From Treponema sp. (GTDB lineage: Bacteria > Spirochaetota > Spirochaetia > Treponematales > Breznakiellaceae), in assembly GCA_031276685.1 (NCBI GenBank), contig JAISMQ010000072.1, positions 1-11,805 of the forward strand: 11,805 nucleotides of DNA, in the 5' to 3' direction. The notes under the pieces were generated by a model that had not been told where the DNA came from, searched no databases, and saw nothing but the letters and a program-made list of their open reading frames with translations. Positions 1 to 6,291 of the stretch are shown here, piece after piece (position 1 is the first letter of the stretch; each line of letters begins with the position of its first letter). The translations under genes were made by a program, and so were the position numbers.

Positions 1-245
1 GTGCGGGGGTGCATGAGGATGGCCGCGTCAAGGCCGACAATATCATCGTGGAGCTGGGTCATCTCCTTCCACCAGGCCCGGGCGATGCGGTTCTTTAGTT
101 CTATTCCCAGGGGCCCGTAATCCCAGGCACCGTTTTGGCCGCCGTAAATTTCGGAAGACTGAAACACGAAACCGCGCCGCTTTGCCAGGGACGTGATTTT
201 TTCCATTGTGGCTTTTCCCTGATATTCGGTTGATCCATCGGGCAT
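1..245 (-). CDS. glyQS: Glycyl-tRNA synthetase, single-chain class II type (partial, N-terminus only)
   Basis: Charges tRNA-Gly with glycine in the cytoplasm. Only the first ~81 codons are present; the gene continues past position 1. The translation contains the hallmark N-terminal block of the homodimeric GlyRS family: MEKITSLAKRRGFVFQSSEI, followed by YGGQNGAWDYGPLGIELKN, then a RAWWKEM stretch and a VGLDAAIL stretch. This is the bacterial/eukaryal-type alpha2 enzyme, not the alpha2beta2 GlyQ+GlyS enzyme. Two in-frame starts are possible. The ATG at 245 has a GGAG site 7 nt upstream and adds 13 residues beginning MPDGST. The ATG at 206 matches the conserved MEKI start but has a weaker AGGGA about 10 nt away. 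I prefer 245 on ribosome-site quality. The gene lies 104 nt downstream of the minus-strand hydrolase gene and may have its own promoter in the gap. Family identity is very secure; the start is not. Confidence 0.9.
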   Translation of the reverse strand, partial: MPDGSTEYQGKATMEKITSLAKRRGFVFQSSEIYGGQNGAWDYGPLGIELKNRIARAWWKEMTQLHDDIVGLDAAILMHPR

Positions 246-299
246 GAAGGTACTCCAGCGTGTGTATGATTCGGGCCGTTAAAAAACCCGGCGCCTGAT

Positions 300-329
300 A
301 TGATACCGGAAAAGGGGTCCCTGTGGCGA
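300..329 (-). promoter_or_regulatory. Candidate sigma70-type promoter for glyQS
   Basis: Reading the minus strand, TCGCCA (324-329) and TATCAT (300-305) are separated by 18 bp. They match the consensus at 4/6 and 5/6. The predicted start near 293 gives a leader of about 48 nt to the ATG at 245. The leader has a T-run but no T-box-like structure that I can see. Read-through from the upstream hydrolase gene is equally possible. Confidence 0.3.
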
Positions 330-349
330 GGGGCGCGATGCGTTGCCGT

Positions 350-1462
350 TCAGGCGGGGGGCAGCAGCGTCGTGATGTTGTTACGGGCGGCCTTGAAAAA
401 GGCGGAGATGGTTTTTGAGATAAGTTTTTTGGTCGCGTCGTCAATGCCGTTGTATGCCTGGATCATCAGGGAGGCTTTTTTTAGCCAGTCGTTCCCCAGT
501 TTGCGCATGGAGCTTGTTTCTGCGGAAAGGAGGATCTCGTAAAGGGCGTCGACAAAGCGCTGCCGCTGTTCCTCTTCAAGCCCGTTAAGCCAGTCCCTGA
601 GGGTCCGGTTCAGGAAGGCGCTTCCCTGGCTTATCTCCTTCACGCGGACCACGTCGTCCCGGCTTAGCTCCCAGGAGAATACGTCGTGCTGCATAAGCCC
701 GGTCTGGTTGCTTTTTACTATGGTGTAATTTTCGTCATGCTCGAAGAGCATGCCCACTATCGACGATTGGGGGACGAAGGATTGGATCCTGTCCCGTATC
801 TCCAAAAAGCCGGGGCTTTCAAGAACGGCCCGGCTAAAGCCCGGCGCGTCGTTGCTGTAGACGGCCCGGATGCGGCGGCGGGTCTTCGCCGCGCAAAAGG
901 CCGCAGCGTAAACCGCCAGGTTCCCCCCCTTGGAATGGCCCCCCAGGCACAGGGGCCCCCGGATTCTGGCGGCCATTTTTTCAAGGTACAGGACCGCTTC
1001 GCGCTGGGCCGGAATTACGGGGCTAAAGCTCATGTTAAAATCCTCCTTCCAGCCGACGATGGTGTTGTCGGTTCCCCGGTAGCAGACAAGGGACATCTTC
1101 CCGCAGCCCAGAATGGAGAGGGCGGAAAACTGCTTTTCCGCCTCCGGGTCGATCTGGTTTACGAAGCCGCGAAGTTCCAGGTTCCCGTAACGCCTGCTGG
1201 AACCCAGCGCGGCCAGCAGGGCCGGATCGTCCCGGAACACTATTTCATCGTCAAAGGCGTCCGGCTTTTTTTTCAGGGCATGTGAAAATTTTTTCGCCGC
1301 CGCCGCTACGGTAATGCCGTTCGCGTCCTCCGGCCCCGGAACGATGTTGTCAAAGGGGATGTAGGAAATGTGGGTCAGGATGATGTTATCAACAGGGTTG
1401 AACGGGGCCTTTTCAAAATCGAGGTCCCCCCGCCAGTTTATATAGTCAAATATTCCCGCCAT
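350..1462 (-). CDS. DUF2974 / Mbeg1-like alpha/beta hydrolase
   Basis: A 370-aa protein of the DUF2974 (Mbeg1-like) lipase-fold family; the substrate is unknown. It opens with the characteristic MAGIFDYINWRGDLDF. A nucleophile elbow GGHSKGG carries Ser177. A second motif SNDAPGF supplies Asp205, and LMQHDVFSWEL supplies His259, so a complete Ser-Asp-His triad is visible in the expected order. There is no signal peptide or membrane span, so it is predicted cytoplasmic. I chose the ATG at 1462 because it is the family's usual start. The frame stays open far upstream (to 2176), but that part is proline/arginine-rich antisense of polB. Only a weak GGA lies before the ATG, and a -10-like TATACT sits six bases upstream, so the mRNA may be leaderless. 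It is divergent from polB and codirectional with glyQS. Family assignment is strong; the biological role is not known to me. Confidence 0.85.
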   Translation of the reverse strand: MAGIFDYINWRGDLDFEKAPFNPVDNIILTHISYIPFDNIVPGPEDANGITVAAAAKKFSHALKKKPDAFDDEIVFRDDPALLAALGSSRRYGNLELRGFVNQIDPEAEKQFSALSILGCGKMSLVCYRGTDNTIVGWKEDFNMSFSPVIPAQREAVLYLEKMAARIRGPLCLGGHSKGGNLAVYAAAFCAAKTRRRIRAVYSNDAPGFSRAVLESPGFLEIRDRIQSFVPQSSIVGMLFEHDENYTIVKSNQTGLMQHDVFSWELSRDDVVRVKEISQGSAFLNRTLRDWLNGLEEEQRQRFVDALYEILLSAETSSMRKLGNDWLKKASLMIQAYNGIDDATKKLISKTISAFFKAARNNITTLLPPA

Positions 1463-1468
1463 GATTCC

Positions 1469-1474
1469 AGTATA
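1469..1474 (-). promoter_or_regulatory. -10-like element for the DUF2974 gene (possible leaderless start)
   Basis: TATACT on the minus strand ends exactly six bases before the ATG at 1462, so transcription would begin at or next to the start codon. No convincing -35 hexamer is visible 16-18 bp upstream, and no good Shine-Dalgarno lies between. The position is plausible but the evidence is a single hexamer. Confidence 0.3.
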
Positions 1475-1495
1475 GTCCCGGCCGGACGTTTCGGG

Positions 1496-1501
1496 TAGAA
1501 T
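1496..1501 (+). promoter_or_regulatory. -10-like element upstream of polB
   Basis: TAGAAT (5/6 to the consensus) lies 68 bp before the polB GTG and six bases before an ATG at 1508 that opens a 21-codon frame ending on the polB start. No good -35 is seen. I see no palindromic SOS-type operator between 1463 and 1569, although polB is an SOS gene in Escherichia coli. Confidence 0.3.
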
Positions 1502-1507
1502 AGGCGC

Positions 1508-1573
1508 ATGATACAGGAGCCGGGCGGGGGGATGGCCCCGCTGGGGCGGATGGCGGGCAGAGGCAAGGGGTGA
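1508..1573 (+). CDS. Possible 21-codon leader ORF overlapping the polB start
   Basis: An ATG at 1508 opens a frame of 21 codons starting MIQEPGGG and ending at TGA 1571-1573. That stop overlaps the polB start codon as GTGA, the arrangement typical of translational coupling. The product is glycine-rich with no recognisable domain. It has no Shine-Dalgarno but sits six bases after a -10-like TAGAAT. It could be a leader peptide on a leaderless mRNA, or chance in a GC-rich region where stops are rare. Low confidence. Confidence 0.2.
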   Translation: MIQEPGGGMAPLGRMAGRGKG

Positions 1574-4278
1574 GCCCGGACCTCCCGGTATTCCGGGGCT
1601 TCCTGGTCCACGCTTACGCGCAGGCCCTGTGGCAGGGGGCCCTGCCCCGCAGGCCGGAACCTGCGCCGGATCGCGCTGCGGAATGTACCGCAGATCGCGC
1701 TGCGGATCAGGCCGCAGGGCAGCGGCCCTTCCCCGGCCGGCTTTATCTGCTTGGCCGCCTGGAAGACGGCCGGTCCTTCGCCGCCGCCGTCCGGCTTTCC
1801 GGCGCGGGTTTTCACATATCCCGCAGCGACCTGCCCCGCTGCGAGGCGCTGCTGGCGTCATCGCGGTACCGGGCGCTGCCCCCCCGCCTGCGATCCTTTT
1901 CGGGGGGCGAAGAACTGGTCTTCCTGGATTTTGATTCCCCTGCGGATCGGGCGTCGGCCTTCCGGCTGTTTTCCGGTGCGGGGGTCCTGTCCCCCGACGG
2001 GGCCGAAAAACCGGCGGAAACGTTTTTGATGGAGCGGCAGATCCACGGCTGGCTGGAGATCCGGGGGCGGAGCCGTCCCGGCCGCCGCGTGGATCTGGTC
2101 TTTCCCGATCCCCAGGTATCCGCAGCCGGGCTCGGCCCCCAGGACGGCGATCCTGAACCCCCGCTGCGGGTCGCATCCGTCGACATTGAGACCGACACCA
2201 CGGGCTCCGGGGCCATTCTGGCCATCGGTATCGTTTGGGCGGACGCCCGGCGGCTTGGCGATACGGGGGAGGGGGCCGCGCCGGGAAGTGCGCCGGGGGC
2301 TGCGGGCGGGCGGGTACGGGTCCTGTCCCGGTCCGCGTCCATCGGGCCCCCTTCCGCCGAACCGGGGGCCGCCGCGCCCGATCCCCGTGTCGTGTTCCAC
2401 CGCGACGAGGCGTCCCTGCTCCGGGCTTTTATCGCGGATATCCGCGCCATCGATCCCGATGTGCTGACGGGCTGGAATATTCTGGACTTCGATCTTGCCC
2501 GCTTGTCGGAGCGCTGCGCGCGCCTGCATATTCCCTTCTGCCTGGGGAGGTCCGATGAACCGGCAAAGTACTTTCCTTCCGGCAGCAGGGGCGGCGTTTC
2601 CTGGGGCCGCGCCGCTTCTGCGGCGGCCCTGGTGCCGGGCAGGCAGGTTCTGGACGCCCTGCGGATCTTCCGCGCCGGGGGCCGGGGCTTCCTGGCGGAG
2701 GACCAGGAGGAGGACGCTTCCGCCGGGGGCTTTTCCCTGGAGGCCGTTTCCCGGCGGGTACTGGGGGAGGGGAAGCTGGTGGCTTCTTCCGGGGAAGAAA
2801 AGGTCGCGGCGCTGGAAAAGCTCTACGCCGAAGCCCCGGAACAATTCGCCCTCTACTGCCTGAAAGACGCGGAACTGGTAATACGGATTCTGGATCGGAC
2901 GGGCCTTTTCCGCCTTACGGTGGCGCGGGCCGGTCTTACCGCCGTCAGCCTGGACAAAGCCTGGACCAGCGTGGTGAGTTTTGAGCGGATCTACGGCATG
3001 GAACTGCGCCGCCTGGGGATTGCCCCGCCCTTCCCCGACCCGGATCGGGATGTTTCCGGGGCCGCCGGCGGCACGGTGCTGGACAGTCTGGCGGGCCTCT
3101 TTAACAACATCGCGGTTTTTGATTTCCGCAGCCTCTACCCCACGATCATGCTGACCTTTAACATCGATCCCCTGTGCTACGCCCGCTCCGGCCTTGGCCC
3201 GGATCCGCTTGTCGCCCCCAACGGCGCGGCTTTTTCGCGGGAACCGGGCCCCCTCCCCGGCCTTATCGCCGCGTACTTCGCGGAACGCGGGAAGGCCCTG
3301 AGCCGGGGGAACGAAACCGCCGCCCAGGTTTACAAAATTCTTATGAACAGTTTTTACGGGGTTCTGGGAACCCGTTCCTGCCGTTACGGCCGTACCGATT
3401 TGGCGGGGGCCATTACCTCTTTCGCGAAGAAGTGGCTGTACTTTTCCCGGGACTGGTTCCGCAGCCGGGGCTACCGGGTACTCTACGGGGACACGGATTC
3501 CCTTTTTGTGGAAACCGGCCTGACCGATGCCGGTACCTATGAGGATTTTAGCCGCCTGTGCGGGGGATTGGCGGCGGAATTGAACCGGGACCTTGGGGAG
3601 CGGATCCGCGACGAGTACCGCTGCCGTTCTTTTATCGAACTCCGCTTTGAAAAGGCCTACCGGCGTTTGCTGCTTCCCCCCCTGCGGAACAGGGCCGGGG
3701 AGGATGAACCGCCGGAGGCCGGGCAAACAGGCAAGGGGGTCCAGCGCGGCAGGGCCAAGGGCTACGGCGGTTATCTTATTGGCGCCGACGCTGCGGAAAC
3801 CGTGGAGGTTAAGGGCATGGAAGCCGTGCGTAGCGATGTGACGGCCCTGGCCCGGCGCTTGCAGCTTGAGATGCTGGCGCTGGTTTTTTCGGGCCGGGGG
3901 GAGGACGCTTTCCGCCGCAGGCTCCGCGAAACCCTGGAGGATCTTGCGGCGGGCAAACTTGACGGAGAGCTTGTGTACCGGAAACGCCTGTCCCGGCCCC
4001 CGGAAAGCTACACCGCCTCCACCCCGCCCCAGGTAAAGGCCGCGCGGGCCCTGGGCTGGAAGGGGCGGCGGGGCACGGTGGAGTACGTGTGGACCGTCGC
4101 CGGGGCGGAACCCCTGTCCCTGCCCCACCAGGCCCTGGATTACCGCCACTACGCCCAGGCCCAGGTGCTGCCGGTGGCCAAGTCCATCGCCGATGCCGCC
4201 GCCTGGAATATCGACGACTTCTTTCCCGGCAAGGGCCGCACCGGCGGCCAGATGGAACTGGAGTTTAACCCCGATTAG
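1570..4278 (+). CDS. polB: DNA polymerase II (family B DNA polymerase with 3'-5' exonuclease)
   Basis: A 902-aa template-directed DNA polymerase of the E. coli Pol II type, probably used in repair or translesion synthesis. Exonuclease motifs are intact: DIET (Asp205, Glu207), GWNILDFDL (Asn303, Asp308) and YCLKD (Tyr429, Asp433). Polymerase motifs are also intact: A DFRSLYPTI (from Asp518), B KILMNSFYG (589-597) and C YGDTDS (639-644, catalytic Asp641 and Asp643). A KGY motif (730-732) stands where Pol II has KKRY, followed by KGMEAVRSD and YRKRLSRP, both typical of Pol II. The C-terminus carries QMELEF (894-899), a likely sliding-clamp-binding motif. It is about 120 residues longer than E. 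coli Pol II (783 aa). The extra length appears as Ala/Pro/Gly-rich segments near residues 28-57, 228-270 and 695-725. The GTG start has AGAGG six bases upstream. The gene is strikingly GC-rich, giving long spurious open frames on both strands. Confidence 0.95.
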   Translation: MSPDLPVFRGFLVHAYAQALWQGALPRRPEPAPDRAAECTADRAADQAAGQRPFPGRLYLLGRLEDGRSFAAAVRLSGAGFHISRSDLPRCEALLASSRYRALPPRLRSFSGGEELVFLDFDSPADRASAFRLFSGAGVLSPDGAEKPAETFLMERQIHGWLEIRGRSRPGRRVDLVFPDPQVSAAGLGPQDGDPEPPLRVASVDIETDTTGSGAILAIGIVWADARRLGDTGEGAAPGSAPGAAGGRVRVLSRSASIGPPSAEPGAAAPDPRVVFHRDEASLLRAFIADIRAIDPDVLTGWNILDFDLARLSERCARLHIPFCLGRSDEPAKYFPSGSRGGVSWGRAASAAALVPGRQVLDALRIFRAGGRGFLAEDQEEDASAGGFSLEAVSRRVLGEGKLVASSGEEKVAALEKLYAEAPEQFALYCLKDAELVIRILDRTGLFRLTVARAGLTAVSLDKAWTSVVSFERIYGMELRRLGIAPPFPDPDRDVSGAAGGTVLDSLAGLFNNIAVFDFRSLYPTIMLTFNIDPLCYARSGLGPDPLVAPNGAAFSREPGPLPGLIAAYFAERGKALSRGNETAAQVYKILMNSFYGVLGTRSCRYGRTDLAGAITSFAKKWLYFSRDWFRSRGYRVLYGDTDSLFVETGLTDAGTYEDFSRLCGGLAAELNRDLGERIRDEYRCRSFIELRFEKAYRRLLLPPLRNRAGEDEPPEAGQTGKGVQRGRAKGYGGYLIGADAAETVEVKGMEAVRSDVTALARRLQLEMLALVFSGRGEDAFRRRLRETLEDLAAGKLDGELVYRKRLSRPPESYTASTPPQVKAARALGWKGRRGTVEYVWTVAGAEPLSLPHQALDYRHYAQAQVLPVAKSIADAAAWNIDDFFPGKGRTGGQMELEFNPD
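1669..1706 (+). repeat. In-frame 14-bp direct repeat (24-bp period) inside polB
   Basis: GATCGCGCTGCGGA occurs at 1669-1682 and again at 1693-1706. The spacing is 24 bp, eight codons, so the frame is kept and the protein repeats DRAA (DRAAECTA, DRAADQAA). It lies in an Ala-rich segment between the N-terminal GFLVHAYA block and the LYLLGRLEDG strand. It is probably a small tandem duplication in a tolerant linker. Confidence 0.6.
4249..4266 (+). other. Sliding-clamp-binding motif at the PolB C-terminus
   Basis: The codons encode Gln-Met-Glu-Leu-Glu-Phe, residues 894-899 of 902. It fits the hexameric bacterial beta-clamp-binding pattern QLxLx(L/F) with Met in place of Leu. It is also in the same place as the C-terminal QLGLF of E. 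coli Pol II. It is preceded by a Gly/Lys-rich flexible segment. Function is inferred from position and pattern. Confidence 0.65.
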
Positions 4279-4284
4279 GTAAAA

Positions 4285-4314
4285 TTGCCCTTCCCGCATG
4301 AAACATGGTATGAT
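4285..4314 (+). promoter_or_regulatory. Promoter of the chemoreceptor gene
   Basis: TTGCCC (4285-4290) and TATGAT (4309-4314) are separated by 18 bp, directly after the polB stop. They match the consensus at 4/6 and 5/6. The predicted start is near 4321, giving a leader of about 60 nt. Its position rules against translating the receptor from a TTG at 4285, because that codon would be inside the -35 element. Confidence 0.5.
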
Positions 4315-4317
4315 AAA

Positions 4318-4341
4318 CGCCGTATTGGACGCCGTATTGGA
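4318..4341 (+). repeat. Perfect 12-bp tandem duplication at the chemoreceptor transcription start
   Basis: CGCCGTATTGGA is present twice head-to-tail (4318-4329 and 4330-4341) with no mismatch. It covers the predicted transcription start and the first bases of the leader, upstream of the ribosome site at 4365-4372. The repeat itself is certain; a regulatory or phase-variable role is speculation. Confidence 0.7.
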
Positions 4342-4380
4342 ATCGGTTCCACTTATCCGTATTCAGAAGGGGTTATGTAC

Positions 4381-6273
4381 ATGAATAGCAAGGCCCAGTT
4401 CTTTTTTATTACCGGCATGGGATCTTTGGTTAGTGTCGGTTTTAATGTTTTTGGGATTCTTTTTTACCGCGCCGCCGATCTTCCCCCGGTGGAACTGCTT
4501 ATACGGTTCGGCCTGCCCGCGCTGGCCTACCTCTTGATCTACATTGGCATTCAAAGCCGGAATTCCGTTTTTTTTGATCCCGCCTATTTTGCCGCGCTGG
4601 TGGCGGGCAAATCAGAATCCGCAAAAAAAACCACGGAACAGTACCGTGAAAGCCTTGAAAAGATCGGTTCCGCGCCGATAAAGATGATCGCCGTCCATGT
4701 CCTGCTGCACCTGGTTTTTACCGGGGCGCTGGTGTTTTCCGGAAACTACCTGGGCATAGCCCCGGGGCTCAGGGTGCCCGTGTTTTTCTTCATGTTTTCC
4801 CTGGGTATGCTGGCGGGGACCTTTGTGTACGTGATGATCGACAGCCTGGTGTCCCGGAGCCTTATCGCCGGGGGTTTTTCCCGCTATCCCCGGGAACTGC
4901 GGGAAGGCCGCCAAAGCCTTAAAATGTTCATCATCCCCATAGCGGTGGCGCTGCTTTCCATTTTTTTCGCGGCCCCGGTAGTACTTCTGGAGATGCACAG
5001 GTCCGGGAGGGGCCTTGCGGAAATGGGGCAGGGAAACTGGGCGGCCGTCTTTGTCATGCTTGGGATCTTTTTTGTCTGCGTGTTTATCCTTGCCGCCATC
5101 ATCAAAACGAACACCGCGCTTCTCTACGATTCGGTGATCCGCCAGATGGAAAGCCTGTCTTCGGAACATAAGGATCTGACCCGCCGCGTGTCGATCTGTT
5201 CGGTGGACGAGCTGGGGACTATCGCGGGCATGATAAACAGCTTTTGCGACAACATGCAGGAGAAAATCGCGGAGATCAAGAGCAGCGAAAAGGATCTGTC
5301 CGCCGCCGGGGGGCGGCTCCAGAACAACGCCTCGGTTATGGCCGCTTCGCTGGAACAGGTATCCGGGGCGGCGGAACAGATCCGCTCCCATTCGGAGGAG
5401 CAGTTGCGTTCCGCGTCAGCTTCCTCGGCGGCGGTAGACCAGATTACCCGGAACATCGAATCCCTGGAAAGTTCGATTGGCGCCCAGTCTTCCAGCATGG
5501 ACGCCGCATCCGCGGCGGTGGAGGAGATGCTGGGGAATATCAACTCCATCAACACGATGACGGAAAAAATGGTCAGCCAGTTCACGGTGCTGGAAAACGC
5601 CGCCCAGGAGGGCAGGAGGATCCAGAAGGAAAGCGGGGAGAGGATCGCCGAGATTGTCAGCCAGTCACAGTCCCTGCAGGGGGCGAATAAAATCATCTCT
5701 ACCATCGCCGCCCAGACGAACCTTTTGGCGATGAACGCCGCCATAGAAGCGGCCCACGCCGGGGACGCGGGCCAGGGCTTTGCGGTGGTGGCGGACGAGA
5801 TCCGCAAGCTCGCGGAAAATTCCTCAAGCGAATCCCACAATATCGGCATGGAGCTAAAGCAGATCGTTGAGACCATTAACCACATTGTAAAGGGGTCCGA
5901 TGATTCGGGGGCGGCCTTTGCCCAGGTTTCCGGCCGGATCGCCGATACGCAGGTGCTGGTGTCCCAGGCGGGAAACGCGATCCGGGAGCAGAGCAAGGGG
6001 GCGGATCAGGTGATGCAGGCCCTTAAAGCGATGAACGATATTACCGTGGAGGTAAAAACCGGCGTGCGGGAAATGAGCAAGGGCAGCGATTCCATGCTTG
6101 AGGAGGTAAGCCGTCTGCGCGGCGGCGCCCAGGAAATATCATCCCGCATAGACGCAATATCGGTGGAGATAGGCAAGGTTTCGCAGGGGGCGCAGGAAGT
6201 TTCCGTCCTGGCCCAGACGAACCATTCGGCTATCGAGAAGATCGCCGTCATTGCCGATGGCTTTGAGGTGTAA
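4381..6273 (+). CDS. Methyl-accepting chemotaxis protein, six membrane spans
   Basis: A 630-aa chemoreceptor that passes ligand or environmental signals to the CheA-CheW complex. The N-terminal third holds six hydrophobic spans at about residues 8-29, 37-58, 100-120, 131-153, 182-203 and 219-242, with only short loops, so there is no large periplasmic sensor domain. A HAMP-like segment follows (about 243-300, with VDELGTIAGMIN at 275-286). Then comes a long coiled-coil signalling region whose hairpin tip carries the MCP signature AAQTNLLAMNAAIEAAHAG (443-461), followed by QGFAVVADEIRKLAE. No C-terminal NWxxF-type CheR-tethering pentapeptide is present; it ends IADGFEV. I chose ATG 4381 because AAGGGG lies 8 nt upstream; ATG 4375 is two codons earlier with poor spacing. 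It has its own promoter 102 nt after polB, so it is probably not cotranscribed functionally with it. The ligand is unknown. Confidence 0.93.
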   Translation: MNSKAQFFFITGMGSLVSVGFNVFGILFYRAADLPPVELLIRFGLPALAYLLIYIGIQSRNSVFFDPAYFAALVAGKSESAKKTTEQYRESLEKIGSAPIKMIAVHVLLHLVFTGALVFSGNYLGIAPGLRVPVFFFMFSLGMLAGTFVYVMIDSLVSRSLIAGGFSRYPRELREGRQSLKMFIIPIAVALLSIFFAAPVVLLEMHRSGRGLAEMGQGNWAAVFVMLGIFFVCVFILAAIIKTNTALLYDSVIRQMESLSSEHKDLTRRVSICSVDELGTIAGMINSFCDNMQEKIAEIKSSEKDLSAAGGRLQNNASVMAASLEQVSGAAEQIRSHSEEQLRSASASSAAVDQITRNIESLESSIGAQSSSMDAASAAVEEMLGNINSINTMTEKMVSQFTVLENAAQEGRRIQKESGERIAEIVSQSQSLQGANKIISTIAAQTNLLAMNAAIEAAHAGDAGQGFAVVADEIRKLAENSSSESHNIGMELKQIVETINHIVKGSDDSGAAFAQVSGRIADTQVLVSQAGNAIREQSKGADQVMQALKAMNDITVEVKTGVREMSKGSDSMLEEVSRLRGGAQEISSRIDAISVEIGKVSQGAQEVSVLAQTNHSAIEKIAVIADGFEV

Positions 6274-6274
6274 A

Positions 6275-6290
6275 CCCGGCCTTAAACGGG
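6275..6290. terminator. Weak hairpin between convergent genes
   Basis: CCCG (6275-6278) can pair with CGGG (6287-6290) across an 8-nt loop. It sits in the 18-bp gap between the stops of the chemoreceptor and the NAGPA gene. Only short T-runs follow on either strand. It may serve as a poor bidirectional terminator; there is no better candidate in the gap. Confidence 0.2.
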
Positions 6291-6291
6291 C

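Noticed and set aside
686..1285. Plus-strand 199-codon frame inside the DUF2974 gene
   Set aside because: It is antisense to a protein with an intact Ser-Asp-His triad and shows no domain of its own.
1463..2176. Upstream extension of the DUF2974 frame by about 240 codons
   Set aside because: The extension is Arg/Pro/Gly-rich antisense of polB. The family's own start block begins at the ATG at 1462.
3517..3537. Inverted repeat ACCGGC ... GCCGGT inside polB
   Set aside because: A 6-bp stem in the middle of conserved coding sequence of a GC-rich gene; expected by chance.
1858..4299. Very long open frame (over 800 codons) on the minus strand opposite polB
   Set aside because: Its translation is low-complexity Gly/Arg/Pro/Gln-rich with no recognisable domain, while the plus strand holds a complete family B polymerase. 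It is a by-product of high GC.
4285..4380. N-terminal extension of the chemoreceptor from a TTG at 4285
   Set aside because: That codon lies in the -35 hexamer, and the extension would run through the promoter and the tandem repeat. The ATG at 4381 has well-spaced AAGGGG and is followed by the first membrane span.
5124..5996. Minus-strand 290-codon frame opposite the chemoreceptor
   Set aside because: It is rich in Ser/Ala/Trp with scattered Cys, as expected from reading a coiled-coil MCP backwards, and has no ribosome site or domain.
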